Part shown: in pieces, positions 22,796-34,400 of the stretch
Layout: the number at the start of each line of letters is the position of its first letter
How positions within the stretch are numbered: the stretch's first letter is position 1
Assembly: GCA_032622095.1 (NCBI GenBank)
Contig: CP136064.1
Location: 171,066,310 to 171,130,309, forward strand
Origin: Siphonodentalium dalli
Lineage: Eukaryota > Mollusca > Scaphopoda > Gadilida > Siphonodentaliidae
Direction: 5' to 3'
Length of the DNA stretch: 64,000 nt
Program-made: the position numbers and the translations under genes
The notes under the pieces: model-generated
What the model saw: the letters and a program-made list of their open reading frames with translations, nothing else
What the model was told of the DNA's origin: nothing
Databases searched by the model: none

Positions 22796-24185
22796 AAAAA
22801 AAAAATATGATCTGGTAATGAAACTGATCAAAAAAGTATTTGACATAATGACCGAAAGAAATGTTCGCCGGTCGGGAATTCCCCAAACATTCTATATATA
22901 GTTACCCTAGATCTAAAATTATATCGCGTTTTGCCGCAAAGAAAGGCGGCGTTCTTCAAAGACAAAGGTATGTTTCGCGTGAGCGTGCTGTCAATATTCT
23001 TTGAAATGTCATAACCAGTCACATAAATTCACTTTAATGTAGAACTATAAGGTGTATGCACTGCTTAGCGTTGATGATATGTGTTTGGGTAAATTTTAAT
23101 TAATTATTTCCAACTATATTAGTATATATGACTGTATGATTATGAGCTGGATACCAAGTGACAAACAAAATGGCGGAATACATGTAATCATGATTCATGC
23201 AAAAGACTCGTTTTACATGTAATTCCTGTGAAATAGTAATTAATTGCTGATTCTTACGGTGGCAGTGATAGTTTGATGTATGTTTGTTTTGTCTTTGATG
23301 GCCTTTGTTCCACATATTTGATGCTTATATTTAGTTAAATTTATTTGTGGGAACAAAGATCGAGTGAAAGGTTTATACATATTATTACATGGTCTTCTTC
23401 TTCATACGACATAATTATGTCATTTACAATTATGAGCCGCTCCAGGTGCTACCACGACCGAGTAACTTTATAACCCTGTGGTGACTCTAGTAGCATTCTT
23501 TAACATGCACACACCGACAGGGAGCAAATTACTTTGCAAATTTTGATTATCAAATAGCCTCACATTGACATGATTAGATAGCATTGTTCTCAAATCACAT
23601 AAAATTCATACCAAATTGCATAGCTAATGCTATTATCCAAATTTGGATGGCAAATTGCGATGCGATACCAGTTAATTTGCTTCCTGCACACCGAGGTGTC
23701 AGTACACTTGTCAGCGTACCGTACTGCACCCATGACAACATACCTGAACAAATGTTGTAATGGGGGAAGTCGGCATTTTTGCATTCGAATATTTATTCAG
23801 TGATCTCGAATGAGACTTTTCAGCCTGATAAACTTGGTATCTGACAGAGTTCTGATTTTTGTCAGAATACCTGACCAGGTTTGCGATCCCCGGTCGAGAG
23901 AACATTACGCTACCTATCAGCTACTGACTGGTAAATATTACTTAATAATTGTTTGAACAAGAAACTACTGAGTCCTGGAGGTGAAAATTTAACTCCTTTT
24001 TTTTTACTCCGTTGTAAATAAGATTTCATTATAAATGTTATTTTTTTATATATCAAAATAATTAAAAAAAATTAACGAAATAAGATGATAAAACCAAATA
24101 TTTTAACATAGTATGAGACAAGACTTAGTATGTAGTAAAGTCATTCATCATGATTTGGTGCAGGCCTAGTTCCCACTCATATCAC
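22796..24185. other. No feature recognised
   Basis: Single-copy-looking AT-rich DNA upstream of the BTB gene. Frames up to 71 codons are present but show no domain or splice logic. Non-coding leader exons or a promoter of the BTB gene could lie here; nothing in the sequence proves it. Confidence 0.4.
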
Positions 24186-24188
24186 ACT

Positions 24189-24290
24189 GACAGATCCCCA
24201 GAACATTTTAAAATTGACCCCACCCCAATGTTACTTATCCTAATCCTATATTGGGGGTGGGGGTCATTTTCGTCTGGGGATCTGTTGATT
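24189..24290. repeat. Short inverted repeat (about 100 bp hairpin)
   Basis: ACAGATCCCCAGAACATTTT and TTGACCCCACCCCAAT on the left pair with ATTGGGGGTGGGGGTCA and CGTCTGGGGATCTGT on the right. Confidence 0.6.
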
Positions 24291-24502
24291 TATAGTTGTA
24301 AAAATTGACTATAAGCTCAAATTTGACATCGCTTGATCATACTGATTTTTTGTGACATTAGGCTCAAACATTTTACTTGTGGATTTTAGACTCCAGAATG
24401 CTGGATATCAGCAGCCAGCATCATACAGCCACAAATTTGTTAAAAGCATCAATATTTCAGAGATCCAGGGAACCCTATTGCTAAGCAATGGAAAAATGCG
24501 AT

Positions 24503-25350
24503 CTCAAGTCTGCAAATAGTGTGTCTATCATTTGCAGAATGAGGTCCCAGGAGGGTGAATATATTGATGCTATCCTGCACAGCGGGCTAGCATACCAAAT
24601 TCACCCTCTGGGGACCTCATTCTGCTTAGGATTCATCTTCTGGGAAGTATCTATAATCTCAAATTAACATTGTTCTTAGTTACTTTTTCCCTTCTGGGAA
24701 GTTTCTATATCTCAGCAGAATATAAAATGCATAAGGCCAAGAAAAAATATACCTGTGTTTCTGGTGACGTGCAAGAAAAAAATAGGGGCGAGCAGGTGGC
24801 TTTTCATTTTATTTTATTTTCTTTTTTAACTTTGTGAAATAATTGTGAATACCCCCCCCCCCCCCCCCCCCCCCCCTCCCGGACTTCTTCTCCTTGTTTG
24901 TAATGTACTATAAAACAATAGTACATAATATTAGAATATAAAGTACATAATATTAGAATATACATTCAGCTGTGACCTGAAGTGCGGTATAATATCCGGT
25001 TTAACAGTACACGTGATGTGTCCATTTTTTCGGAAATGAATCAGTTTACAAGGAAAATAAAATCGGTTGCATACTAATTTTGCAAAATCAATAAAATGAA
25101 AATGTCGGGGGCGCCGGAATAGGGGCGGGCGGGTCACCAGAAACACATTTTTTTTTTATTTTGGCCTAATCACCAACTTCAACTAGGGAACTTCAATCTG
25201 ATCCTAGGTCTCCCATATAAGTTGAGGCCCAAGCAGAATGAGGTTCCCAGAGGGTGAATCTGGTGATGCTAGCCCATCGTGTGGGATTAAGTCACTAAAT
25301 TCGCCCTCTGGGGACCTCACTCTGCAAATTTCAGACAAACTAAATTCAAC
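24503..25350. mobile_element. Family B hairpin element interrupted by a Harbinger-like element
   Basis: The left half (CTGCAAATAGTGTGTCTATC to ATATAAAATGCA) stops at 24734 and the family B sequence resumes at 25167 (TAATCACCAACTTCAACTAG), ending CTCTGCAAATTTCAGACAAA. The continuous copy at 35166-35610 shows the join expected without the insert. Confidence 0.8.
24735..25166. mobile_element. Harbinger-like non-autonomous TIR element nested in family B
   Basis: Starts GGCCAAGAAAAAATA and TGTGTTTCTGGTGAC, ends GTCACCAGAAACACA and TATTTTGGCC, with TAA on both sides (24732-24734 and 25167-25169). A 3-bp TAA duplication and GGCC ends fit PIF/Harbinger (established family traits). It contains a run of 25 C (24852-24876). 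A diverged copy lies at 26958-27345. Confidence 0.75.
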
Positions 25351-25599
25351 CTTGTGCAATCTTGACACATTCAGCACCACCTACTTCCACATGCAAGATA
25401 ATTGACGCAACATGAGTATAAATGTGTCATTAAATTGCCAGGTGGTCACAATCTCTTACATCAAAGAAATTTATACGCATGGTGTTATTGTTTCCCATCC
25501 TATTTTAAACCCTCCTGCACTTTCGAAATGTTTTGTCCTATTTCTCATATACATGTAGGGCTTAAAAAACACTTATCAACCACAGGTTTTCTGATCTGA

Positions 25600-25845
25600 A
25601 TTAAATTTGGTTAGGATGTTTACTACCATGATGACATACATAGTAGTGTTCAATCATATTGCTTGGGTTTTCTGTTCTATAGTTATTCATCTTTTTTTAT
25701 CTGAAAATGCAAATTTTTGGGTCCATCTGCCTGAGTATCTCAGCCATGGGTTATAGGTATGCCCACACCAGGTGATATGCCACATGGTGGTATGCACCAG
25801 GCAACAGCCCAGCTCTTTCTTTGGCCTTACAATTCCAATACATAC
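25600..25845. repeat. Relic of the ATACCCCC pearl-like class, just upstream of BTB exon 1
   Basis: TAGTTATTCATCTTTTTTTA, CTGAAAATGCAAATTTTTGG, GTCCATCTGCCTGAGTATCT, TGCCCACACCAGGTGATATG and GGTATGCACCAGGCAACAGC match, in order, the end of the element at 44187-45258. It runs to within about 20-40 bases of the splice acceptor of BTB exon 1. Confidence 0.65.
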
Positions 25846-25863
25846 AATTCACTCTCTTTTCAG

Positions 25864-26014
25864 CTAATAATAGAAAAAATAAGCCATGATGGATCAGAAG
25901 ATGTACATGAACTATATTCATCCGAGCTCATTGCTACGGCAACTGGCAGATCTCTGGAGGACTGATCAATTGTGCGATGCAGTCATCACTGTTGACAAAA
26001 TTATTATTGCTAAG
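25864..26014 (+). CDS. BTB gene exon 1: start codon and first part of the BTB domain (CDS from 25886)
   Basis: Acceptor ctctcttttcag ends at 25863, then 22 bases of leader and two adjacent ATGs at 25886. An in-frame TAA at 25880 lies just upstream, so 25886 is the first possible start. The 43 codons read MMDQKMYMNY, PSSLLRQLADLWRTDQLCD, then AVITVDKIIIAK, and the exon ends at AAG before gtaatt (phase 0). LxxLxxLWxxDxLCDxVIxVD is the classic start of an insect-type BTB/POZ domain, a homo- and heterodimerisation module of nuclear transcription factors. The domain continues in exon 2 as AHKLVLFAVSSKL, the conserved AHKxVLxAxS segment, which supports the join strongly. The DNA just upstream is a repeat relic. 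Confidence 0.9.
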
Positions 26015-26284
26015 GTAATTTATAAACTGGCAGGCTGGAAAATAAAATCACCAGTGTGTCCTACTCATTTTTCGAAGTTTAAGACTCAAACAGACATTTT
26101 GAGAGCTCAACATAAAGAGTATCTAACCATAGATTTTTAAAGTGTCCCAAGACATTTGCAGTGGGTACAGCTGAAAACTCATGCAAAGTTTGTTAAACTC
26201 TTATTACCAAAAAGAACAGGAAAAATAGAATGAATTTGTTCTTCTTTTAATTATCAATAATCCTCCAGTGACACGTGTCGAAAT
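26015..26284. other. Intron 1, proximal part
   Basis: Starts gtaattt. No repeats recognised until the foldback element at 26285. Confidence 0.4.
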
Positions 26285-26850
26285 AATTGCTTGTAAACAA
26301 CTACTGTGACAGTAGATAATGTCATGAATCTCTACTATGGCTACCGCTTGTAGAGATCATATTCCACCAGTACAAAACCTGTGAACTTTTTGAAGTTTGA
26401 CAGGGAACCTTATATAATCGAAAAAATAACAAAGGGAATATATTTCTTTCTTTATAATGTACATGTACTTCACTGTAGGTGAGGTCCCAACTCGTAATTT
26501 CCCGATTTAAGTGACTTTGTGAGCAATTTTGCTTTGCGTTTCTTACAATTAGGGAACTTTTCCTGGGTAATTAATTCAATGTTTATTGCGATATCGGCTC
26601 ACAAAAGTCACGGAAAAACATGCAATTTCAAGTTGGGACCTTCACATATAGTGAAGTACACTATTAAGGAACAGATAATCACTATGAAATATATTCACCG
26701 TGTTATTTTTTTGACTTTATAAGGTTCTCTGTCAAAACTTCAAAAGTTCCCAGCCTAGGTTTTGTACCGGTGGAATATGATCTCTACGGGCGTTAGCCAT
26801 AGTAGAGATTCATGGCATGATCTACTGTAACAGTACAGGTAATATCATGT
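26285..26850. mobile_element. Foldback element with long inverted arms
   Basis: The left arm (GTAGATAATGTCATGAATCT, CTACTATGGCTACCGC, GATCATATTCCACC) is mirrored on the right by GGTGGAATATGATC, GTTAGCCATAGTAGAGATTC and CATGGCATGATCTAC. A second, inner pair (GAAGTACA with ACTTCACTGTAGGTGAGGTCC) lies near 26465 and 26640. Arms are roughly 160 bp. Non-coding. Confidence 0.75.
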
Positions 26851-26957
26851 TTTCTGCAATGAAGGATAACTCTAAAATACTTATTCGTTGCAGCAATGGT
26901 TGACAATCAAATTGCTCTGCATTATTTTCTTGGTGTTGAAAACAAAAGAAAACATTA

Positions 26958-27345
26958 GGCAAAAACATATATATACCAGTGTTTCTGGTGACATGCAAGA
27001 AAAAAATAGGGGTGGGGCTATTAATTTTATTTTATTTTTCATTTTATTTTCAACTTTGCTCAAAATAAATATGAATACCACCAAGACTGCTTTTCCTTGA
27101 TTTTAATATAATACTATAAAATAAAACTAAGTACATAATATAAGAATATAGTGCAATTTATTGTTTTTTTGAATAAAACATGAAAAAATCAGTTTATTCG
27201 GCTATGACCTAATTGAAGTGTGGTATAATTTCCAGTTTAACAGTACATGTAATGTGTCTGTTTTACACGGAAATGAATCAGTTTACATTGAAAAGAAAAT
27301 CGGATGCGCACTAATTTTGCAAAATCAACAAAATGAAAATGGTCG
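26958..27345. mobile_element. Harbinger-like element copy 2 (right end missing)
   Basis: Parallels 24735-25120 through GTGTTTCTGGTGACATGCAA, GTACATAATATAAGAATATA, TTTAACAGTACATGTAATGT and CTAATTTTGCAAAATCAACA. The right TIR is not present. Confidence 0.65.
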
Positions 27346-27654
27346 GGGGGTCTTGATAGGACAGGATTTCAATAACTTCCCATTCACCTAGGGAATCCCT
27401 TGATGGTCTTTAATATTTGTGACCTATCAAGTATCAAGGTCCGGTAACATGGGTAATATCAGACAGGAAGTGATATCTAACGGAGATATTATTTTTAAAT
27501 CTATAAGCCTTTGACTTCTAAATGGCTACTGGATTCAGTTCTAAAAGTATGCAATCTAATTGTTTATTTTTCATTTGTATGGATGTTGTGATGGCATAGG
27601 GCAATGACAGATAAAGAATCATCCCAAGAATTAAATCCCTTTCACTTACATGTA
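27346..27654. other. Intron 1, unclassified
   Basis: Nothing recognised beyond ordinary AT-rich intron sequence. Confidence 0.35.
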
Positions 27655-27790
27655 AAGTAATGCCCTAAATAATCAACCCCTTAACCACAGCAGAATTATG
27701 GGTAATTTTTCAGGATTTCCGACTAAATCCTGAAAAATTACCCATAATTCTGCTGTGGTTAAGGAGTCGATTATTTAGGGCATTACTGTA
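27655..27790. mobile_element. Palindromic MITE, family A (short copy)
   Basis: GTAATGCCCTAAATAATCAA to TTATTTAGGGCATTACTGTA with a nearly perfect mirror. The central ATGGCTTGTTGCCATTC part has been lost, so the arms meet directly. Confidence 0.8.
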
Positions 27791-27858
27791 TACAAATTAA
27801 TAAATGGGAATGAAGCATCTCCTCATCAGTAGTAGATGTAAATTTATTAGATAACACA

Positions 27859-29168
27859 TTTTTACCTTGAGCGACCTATTATCAACCTCGGCTGATATCA
27901 TTCTAAACTCGGCTGATAACCCACTAAACTCGGCTGATATCAGTTGTGACATTGTGATGCGTAGCATTTACGACCAACACAACAGGCATTCTGGGGACGT
28001 GATAGTCTGATATATGATGACAATTTCTAAATTGAATTGAAGTAGTAGCTAGTGTTTCATTGCAATTTCAAACTGGTGTTTACTCCTTAATTTCAATTAA
28101 AATCATGAATATATACTTTGACATATACCTTGCGTGGTCATGAACAAAGTTACAGTTCGTTAGAATCGTTAATATCTTATTTAAGATGTAAATGTAATAA
28201 TTTATTTATATTCTACCTGCTGTCCATTCAATCTTATGTCTACAAAGATGAACTCACTACTGACATTGGAATGGATGATAATGAGGTTTATTATCTGTTT
28301 AGTTTGATATCGTCCAAGACATATCAGCCCTTGATATTAAACATATAAACCTTGGCCTTCAGTCTCAGGCTGATATGAAGTTGGCTCAGGCTGATATCTC
28401 GGCCGATATAAAACTAACCAACAAATAACCTCTATATAGTAAATACATCCATTTATAAAATTATGAGTTTACATATTTAGTGGATATTACTTGGTTAGTT
28501 TGATGGCGGCCGAGATATCAGCCTGAGGTCGAAGGTTGATATGAAGTTACCGAGGGCTGATATATCTTGGCCATTATCAAATTAACCATTTATAACCTTG
28601 TTATTAATCAGGTCTATTACACTGTAATACTACTACTAACAATTCAAATATCACTTCATCAATGCGAAGTTAAGATGTGAATGGACAACATGTAGAATTT
28701 AACTCTTTCAGTGCCAAGTCCGATTTTTGTATCAACCCATATTTCCTTGATAATTTTTCAAATTTATTGATTATAATAATGTGATACATTGATGGAAAGA
28801 GTTCTTAGATACAAAAATCGGACTTGGCACTGAAAGGGTTAAAATCACCTGTATATTTTGTCACTTTGTTTGTGTCTTGACTAGAGTAGATAATCGCGAT
28901 ACATGTTATTACATGTAACTCCATTGAAATTATCGAATAGACTTCAGGTATGAACTACTCACCATTACTTCAAGACAATTAAGAAAATCTTGTTTTAAGG
29001 AGATCACTGTAATTACGTTTGATGTATTAAACATCTCGCTTCATTTGGTAACATCACAACTTATATCAGCCGAATTTGGTGGGTTATCAGCAGAGTTTGG
29101 AGGGTTATCAGCCGAGTTTGGGCCATTATCAGCCGGATTGATAATAGTTCTCTCAGGGCAAAAATATG
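27859..29168. mobile_element. 1.3 kb TIR element with repeated CTCGGCTGATAACCC motifs in its ends
   Basis: The left end ATTTTTACCTTGAGCGACCT and TATTATCAACCTCGGCTGAT is mirrored at the right by ATCAGCCGGATTGATAATAG and TTCTCTCAGGGCAAAAAT. Each end holds three or four direct copies of an (A)CTCGGCTGATA word. More copies occur inside (28370-28580). A TTAA-type MITE is nested at 28699-28842. It ends about 65 bases before BTB exon 2. No long open frame. Confidence 0.7.
28699..28842. mobile_element. TTAA-type MITE 'TTTCAGTGCCAAGTCCGAT', short copy
   Basis: TTAACTCTTTCAGTGCCAAG at the left and CTTGGCACTGAAAGGGTTAA at the right; TTAA on both sides; 144 bp. A longer copy lies at 55534-55748. Confidence 0.8.
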
Positions 29169-29233
29169 ATATGTAATTAATAACGGTAGTCAGTATAGTA
29201 TTATCTAGCCATGCATGCTCTTATTTGTTTCAG

Positions 29234-30066
29234 GCACACAAGCTTGTTTTGTTTGCTGTCAGTTCAAAGCTAAAATCTGACTCTGCTAGCCAGTCCCACA
29301 GCGCTTTCCTGGATGTGTGTCTTCCAACTGGCCTGAGTCATAAAGCAGTTCATGCATTTCTACAGTATATGTACGAAGGCTTTCTTCTACTGACTTCTGA
29401 AATGGTGAAGGACATGATTATAATTGCTACGTATTTGGAAATTGGTAGTTTGTTACAGTGTTGCAATGATTTCGAAAAGACATTCAAAATGACTACTAAG
29501 GAGGATTCTCAGGAAAAAACACCACCTTCGGAATTCAATCATGTTAGATTGATGGAAGTGAAACAAGAGCTACCACCAAAAAGACAATCTGAAGAACCTG
29601 GTGGAGAGAGATCTCCTGCCATGCAACAAAAACGTCGTAAAATTTTGGAGTCTCGAAATCAGGAAACGACTTCTCGTCAACAAATCAATATTCATCAAAG
29701 TCCCAGAAGTAATGTATCATTCTCTAATGTTAAAAAAAATGTGTCTAGTTCAATTCCGATCCGAGCAGTTCAACATTCCAGTTCTAAACCTTCTGACAAT
29801 GGACATCGTTCTAGTGTACCTTCACAGGACGACACTGGAGGCATGGTTGATTTAACTGAATCCGGTGATGAGGATGAGTTGACTGAACCAGCCTCAATAT
29901 CACAATCTAGTCAGGACAATGCTCAAAATAGACAGACAAATCAAAGATCTCAAGACATGGATCAAGGACCTGGGAGGGGGTTTGATCAATCAACGCGTGT
30001 AGATAATGTGACCGTAAAGATTGAACGTGATGATGCTCCATTACATGGCTCTACTCCTGGGCTAAA
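29234..30066 (+). CDS. BTB gene exon 2: rest of the BTB domain plus low-complexity linker
   Basis: Acceptor tttgtttcag, then GCA CAC AAG. The exon ends CTA AA before gtatgt (phase 2), 833 bases. It supplies protein residues 44-320. Residues 44-130 complete the BTB fold (AHKLVLFAVSSKL, FLDVCLPTGLSHKAVHAFLQ, YMYEG, IIIATYLEIGSLLQCC). The rest is hydrophilic and rich in S, Q, N and D. Visible motifs: SUMO consensus VKQE (152-155) and VKIE (304-307), basic cluster QKRRK (175-179), a likely nuclear signal, and VDLT followed by acidic residues (248-260), a typical SUMO-interacting motif. The linker probably serves regulation and partner binding, not catalysis. Reading on past the donor meets a stop after four residues. 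Confidence 0.9.
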
Positions 30067-30310
30067 GTATGTAATAATTATTTAACCCTCTACTTACTAA
30101 ACGGATTCTCCCATTAAGTTATAAAAGTATACATTGGACTGGTCTATTATTCATTTGGAGGGATGCTGACAGTAACATAAGCAAATGACAGACAGATGAA
30201 AAGATAATGCAAGTGTAGAAGAGTTCATAAAATGGAAAATATTTAGACCTAGAGTCGTTTGTTGAACTTATTGTTTGGATATTTTTCCTATAAGGGAATT
30301 ACTTGTCAGT

Positions 30311-30343
<33 letters not shown>

Positions 30344-31439
30344 ATAAAACCCCATAAAAACCCTACTGATATCACTCATAGTCTACTGGAGCCTCTCCTT
30401 TTATACTAAATGGCAATCAGTCACTATGCCAGACTTGGATACTTTAGGTGTTGTGAGATCAACAGATCATCTGAGTTGAGATCTCCAAATAATTCATTGA
30501 TTAGCTTGATGCACTGATGAACGTTATTTTCTAGCCATTGATAGTCACATTAATGTTTGAGACAGCTGCTCGCTCTTTTTTCAAGCATACAGTGATCTTG
30601 GCTTAAAGGTCTTAGTTACATGAGGACAAGTTTATTTATTTCAGTTTTACATTTCTCGAAGCTTCTTTTGAAGGGTATCAGGAAGGAAGTTTTTCACCTC
30701 ACCGTCCCATATGCAACATGTCAGCTTAATGTCACCTCCACTAAGGCCCATATACGGTCCCAGTAACATAAATAAGGTGTTTTGCAGTAATAATATGTTT
30801 TAAACTGTTACAAATGTCAAATATGGACACAAAAGGTTTTAGTAAAAAATTTGCATGAGGTTGTAAAAAATGTGTTTTTGCCTCTCGGACCACCCACCCA
30901 CCCCGGCATACCTTCCTGCCTTATTTTTTATTACACCTCCTGTGTCAATGAGTATTTATTTCTCTCATTTCTCTATATATATCAGTCTTCCTGACACATA
31001 GGGAATATTCCATGTATTAGTAATCAACTCATTTAGATTACTGGACTTATAGTATGACAAAAGTAAAATTTTAGTCAGTTTGTTTCAGTTGATTTGCTGT
31101 ACACTTGGGTTAAACAATATTTCTTTCAACCATCAATTATCATGATTTACAGAGTACATATATATACACTTGTATGTCGGCAGATACAAGCATATTATCA
31201 GGGACTTCTTAAGCTAAATATTGCCGATGCAGAAGGAATTCCAATGGCAATTAATTGTCATTGCAAAATTATACTTATTACGAGGACTACAGCTTTATGT
31301 ATGTTCTCTTCTTCTTCTTCTTCCGATAAAATGCAACTCCCTGCAGAAGGCTTCTGTAGGAATATTATCGCATTTGTGCGCACAGGCGGATGAGGATGTC
31401 GTTAAAAGCTAATATTGGTGAATTTAAAATAAGGATTGT
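30067..31439. other. Intron 2, left part; no gene
   Basis: Contains a run of 31 G (30312-30342) followed by TATAAAACCCC. No other repeat or coding signal recognised. Confidence 0.5.
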
Positions 31440-34400
31440 GTATATTACAAGTAAAATCATCATGAGTGAAGTTAAAAAATCTGTCATCCTCAGCTAGCCT
31501 GTTTTGAGCATCTCCTTCTGAAAGTCTTCCAGGGAGGTGCATGCCACTGCCTCTTCAGATAGGGCGTTCCACATCCGTATGGCAGACGGAAAGAAGGAGT
31601 ATTTGTATGCATCTACTCTCACATGATGTTGTGTGTAGCGCTGGTTGTGGCCTCGTGATCTGTCGTTTGTCCTGCTCTTCACGAGTGGAGTACCTTGATT
31701 GGTGACGACCAGTCCTTTGATACACTTGAAGAACATAGACAAGGTGGCATCTTTTCGTCTTTCTTCAAGTGATTTCCATCCAAGGTTTTTCACCATCGTT
31801 TTTGGGCTGCTCCTCCAGTGGTAGTTGTTCTGGACCATTCTGGCTGCTCTCAGTTGAACTTTCTCCAGTTTCTCGATGTTTTCCGCTGTGTGTGGGTTCC
31901 ATACAGTCGATGAGTACTCTACTATTGGACGCACCATGGCATTCAGGCATTGTAACACTGCTCCTTGATGTTGGGGCTGCAGTTGGTTAGATTTCTTCCA
32001 ATGAAGGCTGTTGTAGAATTTGCCTTTTTACAGATCTTAGAAACATGGTCGTTCCAACTAACATCCTCCTTGATGTTGACACCGAGATACCTTGCAGAGT
32101 TCACACATCGTAGTGGTTTCCCATGAATGGTGTACTGGGTTTCCAAGACATTTCGTTTCCTTTTGTTTGTTATACGTATGATCTCGCATTTGTCCTCATT
32201 GAATTCCATTTGCCACTTCTTTTCCCAAAGTTGAAGGTTGTCAAGGTCTTCCTGGAGCAGTTTAGCGTCTTTTTTTGATTTTACTGTCCTGTACAGCAAT
32301 CAGTCATCTGCGAACAAGCGGGGTGTAGCTGTCACACATTTGGGAAGGTCGTTGATGTAAATAAGGAACAGTAATGGTCCCATAACTGTTCCTTGCGGTA
32401 CTCCTGATGTTACAGATGTTGCTTCGGAGAGATGACCTTCTAAGATGACTCTCTGGGTTCTGTTTGAGAGAAAATCCTTGATCCATTCCAAGATGTTGTC
32501 ATTTATGCCATGTCCTACGCACCTCTGTAGTAACCTCTGATGTGGTACCTTGTCGAATGCCTTGGAGAAGTCGTGTAGTGCAGCGTCGATCTGTTCGCCT
32601 TTAAATAGTCCTCTTGCTAAGTCATCCACCGTCAAGAGAAGTTTCACATGATCTGTTCTTTCTGAAGCCATGTTGAAAGTCTGTTAACTGGTCGTTTGAT
32701 TCCAGATAACTGATTAGATGGTGGTGAATTATATGTTCTAGAAGTTTGCTGCAGATGGATGTTAAAGATACTGGACGCCAGTTTGATGCAGATGTTTTGT
32801 CTCCTTTCTTGTACAATGGAGTAATATATGCCTCTTTCCAGTCAGTTGGTATTTTCCCTTGGTTGATTGAGGATTGAAAGAGTTTAGTCAGCATTGGTGT
32901 AATTTCGGAAGCGACTGTTTTAGTAGTCTTCCAGGAATACCGTCAGGTCCAGTGGCCTTATATATGTTGATGTTATTGAGCAATTTTAGTACTCCATTTT
33001 CGGTGACGACTATTTCGTCCACTTTATTCACCGGGATGGGCTCGACGGGTATATTTGCGGTGTCTTCTGTGGTGAATACTGATGAAAATTGCTGATTGAG
33101 TATCTCTGCCTTTGTGTTGGCGTCGCTGTATATAATTCCTCTTCTCTTCAGTGGTGACACTCCAGGACTATCATTCCTTTTACTCTTGATGTAAGTCCAT
33201 AGTCTCTTTGATGTTCTCCTTCCATCGTTTTCAGTCACTAGATCCATGATGTATTTGGACTTGGTTGCCTGGCATTGTTTGCGACTTTGATTTTTCAGTT
33301 GTTTGAAGCGTTCCCAGTCATGTTTCTTCCCTGTTTTTTTGGCTTTATTATAAGCCCGATGTTTCTTTCTTGACAGACGCTTGATTTCTCCATTAATCCA
33401 TGGTTGATGGAATCTGGTGGTACTCATTTTGGATGGTACTAGCTGGAGAAGTTTAGTGCAGATGTCTTTGAAAGCCGACCAGAGTGTTTCAATATCGTCT
33501 TTCACTGAGTAGTTGGATCTGAAATACTCTGTCTGGATCCTTGCCGCTAGAGATAACTCAGTCATGTCTGCCTTGGACCAGAGATATATCTTCCTTCTGG
33601 TTGGTGTCTTGTATTGTGCTGTGATGTTTGATGTTACAAAGACAATGTCATGATCACCTAACCCCGGAGCTGGTTTACAGAGGTTTATCAACGATGGTCT
33701 GTTGGTGAAGAAGGTGTCTAGGATGTTATTGCCTCGTGTCGACAAGGTGACGATCTGATTCATTCCACAGTCTTGCATAGTTTCGATGAAAACAGTGTTG
33801 ATGTCCTTCTGATATTGGTTTCCATCTACTGTTAGGTTTTCCCAGTTTATGTCTGGAAGGTTAGTGTCGCCTGCAATCCAGATGGTGGCATGCCTGTTTT
33901 GCTTGACTAACTTGGCTATGGCCTCACACAAGTGTTTACTGTACTCAGCATTGTCGTCTGTCGGTCTGTAAATGGAAATAACTACAAGTTCCTGTTTGTT
34001 TTTGCAACATATCTTTACTGCTGCTAACTCAAGCCTGTTATTTGTCTCTGAATTTTCTATCTGGATCTCATGGCATGGGATTAATGATTTAGTGGCAATG
34101 ATGACACCTCCATAGCCATCAGATCTGTCTTTCCTTACAGCTATGATGTAACTATCTGGCAGGACTTCTGAGCTAAAGATTCTTGGTTTTAGCCAGGTTT
34201 CCTTGCCTATGATGATATCTGGCGCTGAGCTTGACAACAGGTTTTCAAGGTCATCTCTTTTGTTCATCACACTCTGAAAATTTACCAGTTGTACTCGCAT
34301 CTCTTTTGGTATTTCAATACTGGAAGTGTTGTTATCTTTAGGTCATGAACTGAGCATTGGAGGCTCTGGGTCTTGTATATTGGGCGATTTCAATTCGCAG

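Noticed and set aside
25402-25599. 65-codon frame before exon 1 as an extra exon
   Set aside because: No matching splice sites or conserved residues; the following sequence is repeat relic.
30057-30085. Reading exon 2 through to the stop at 30083 as a BTB-only protein
   Set aside because: A good donor gtatgt lies at 30067 and exon 3 joins in frame with similar acidic, SUMO-type composition. Intron retention is possible but unsupported.
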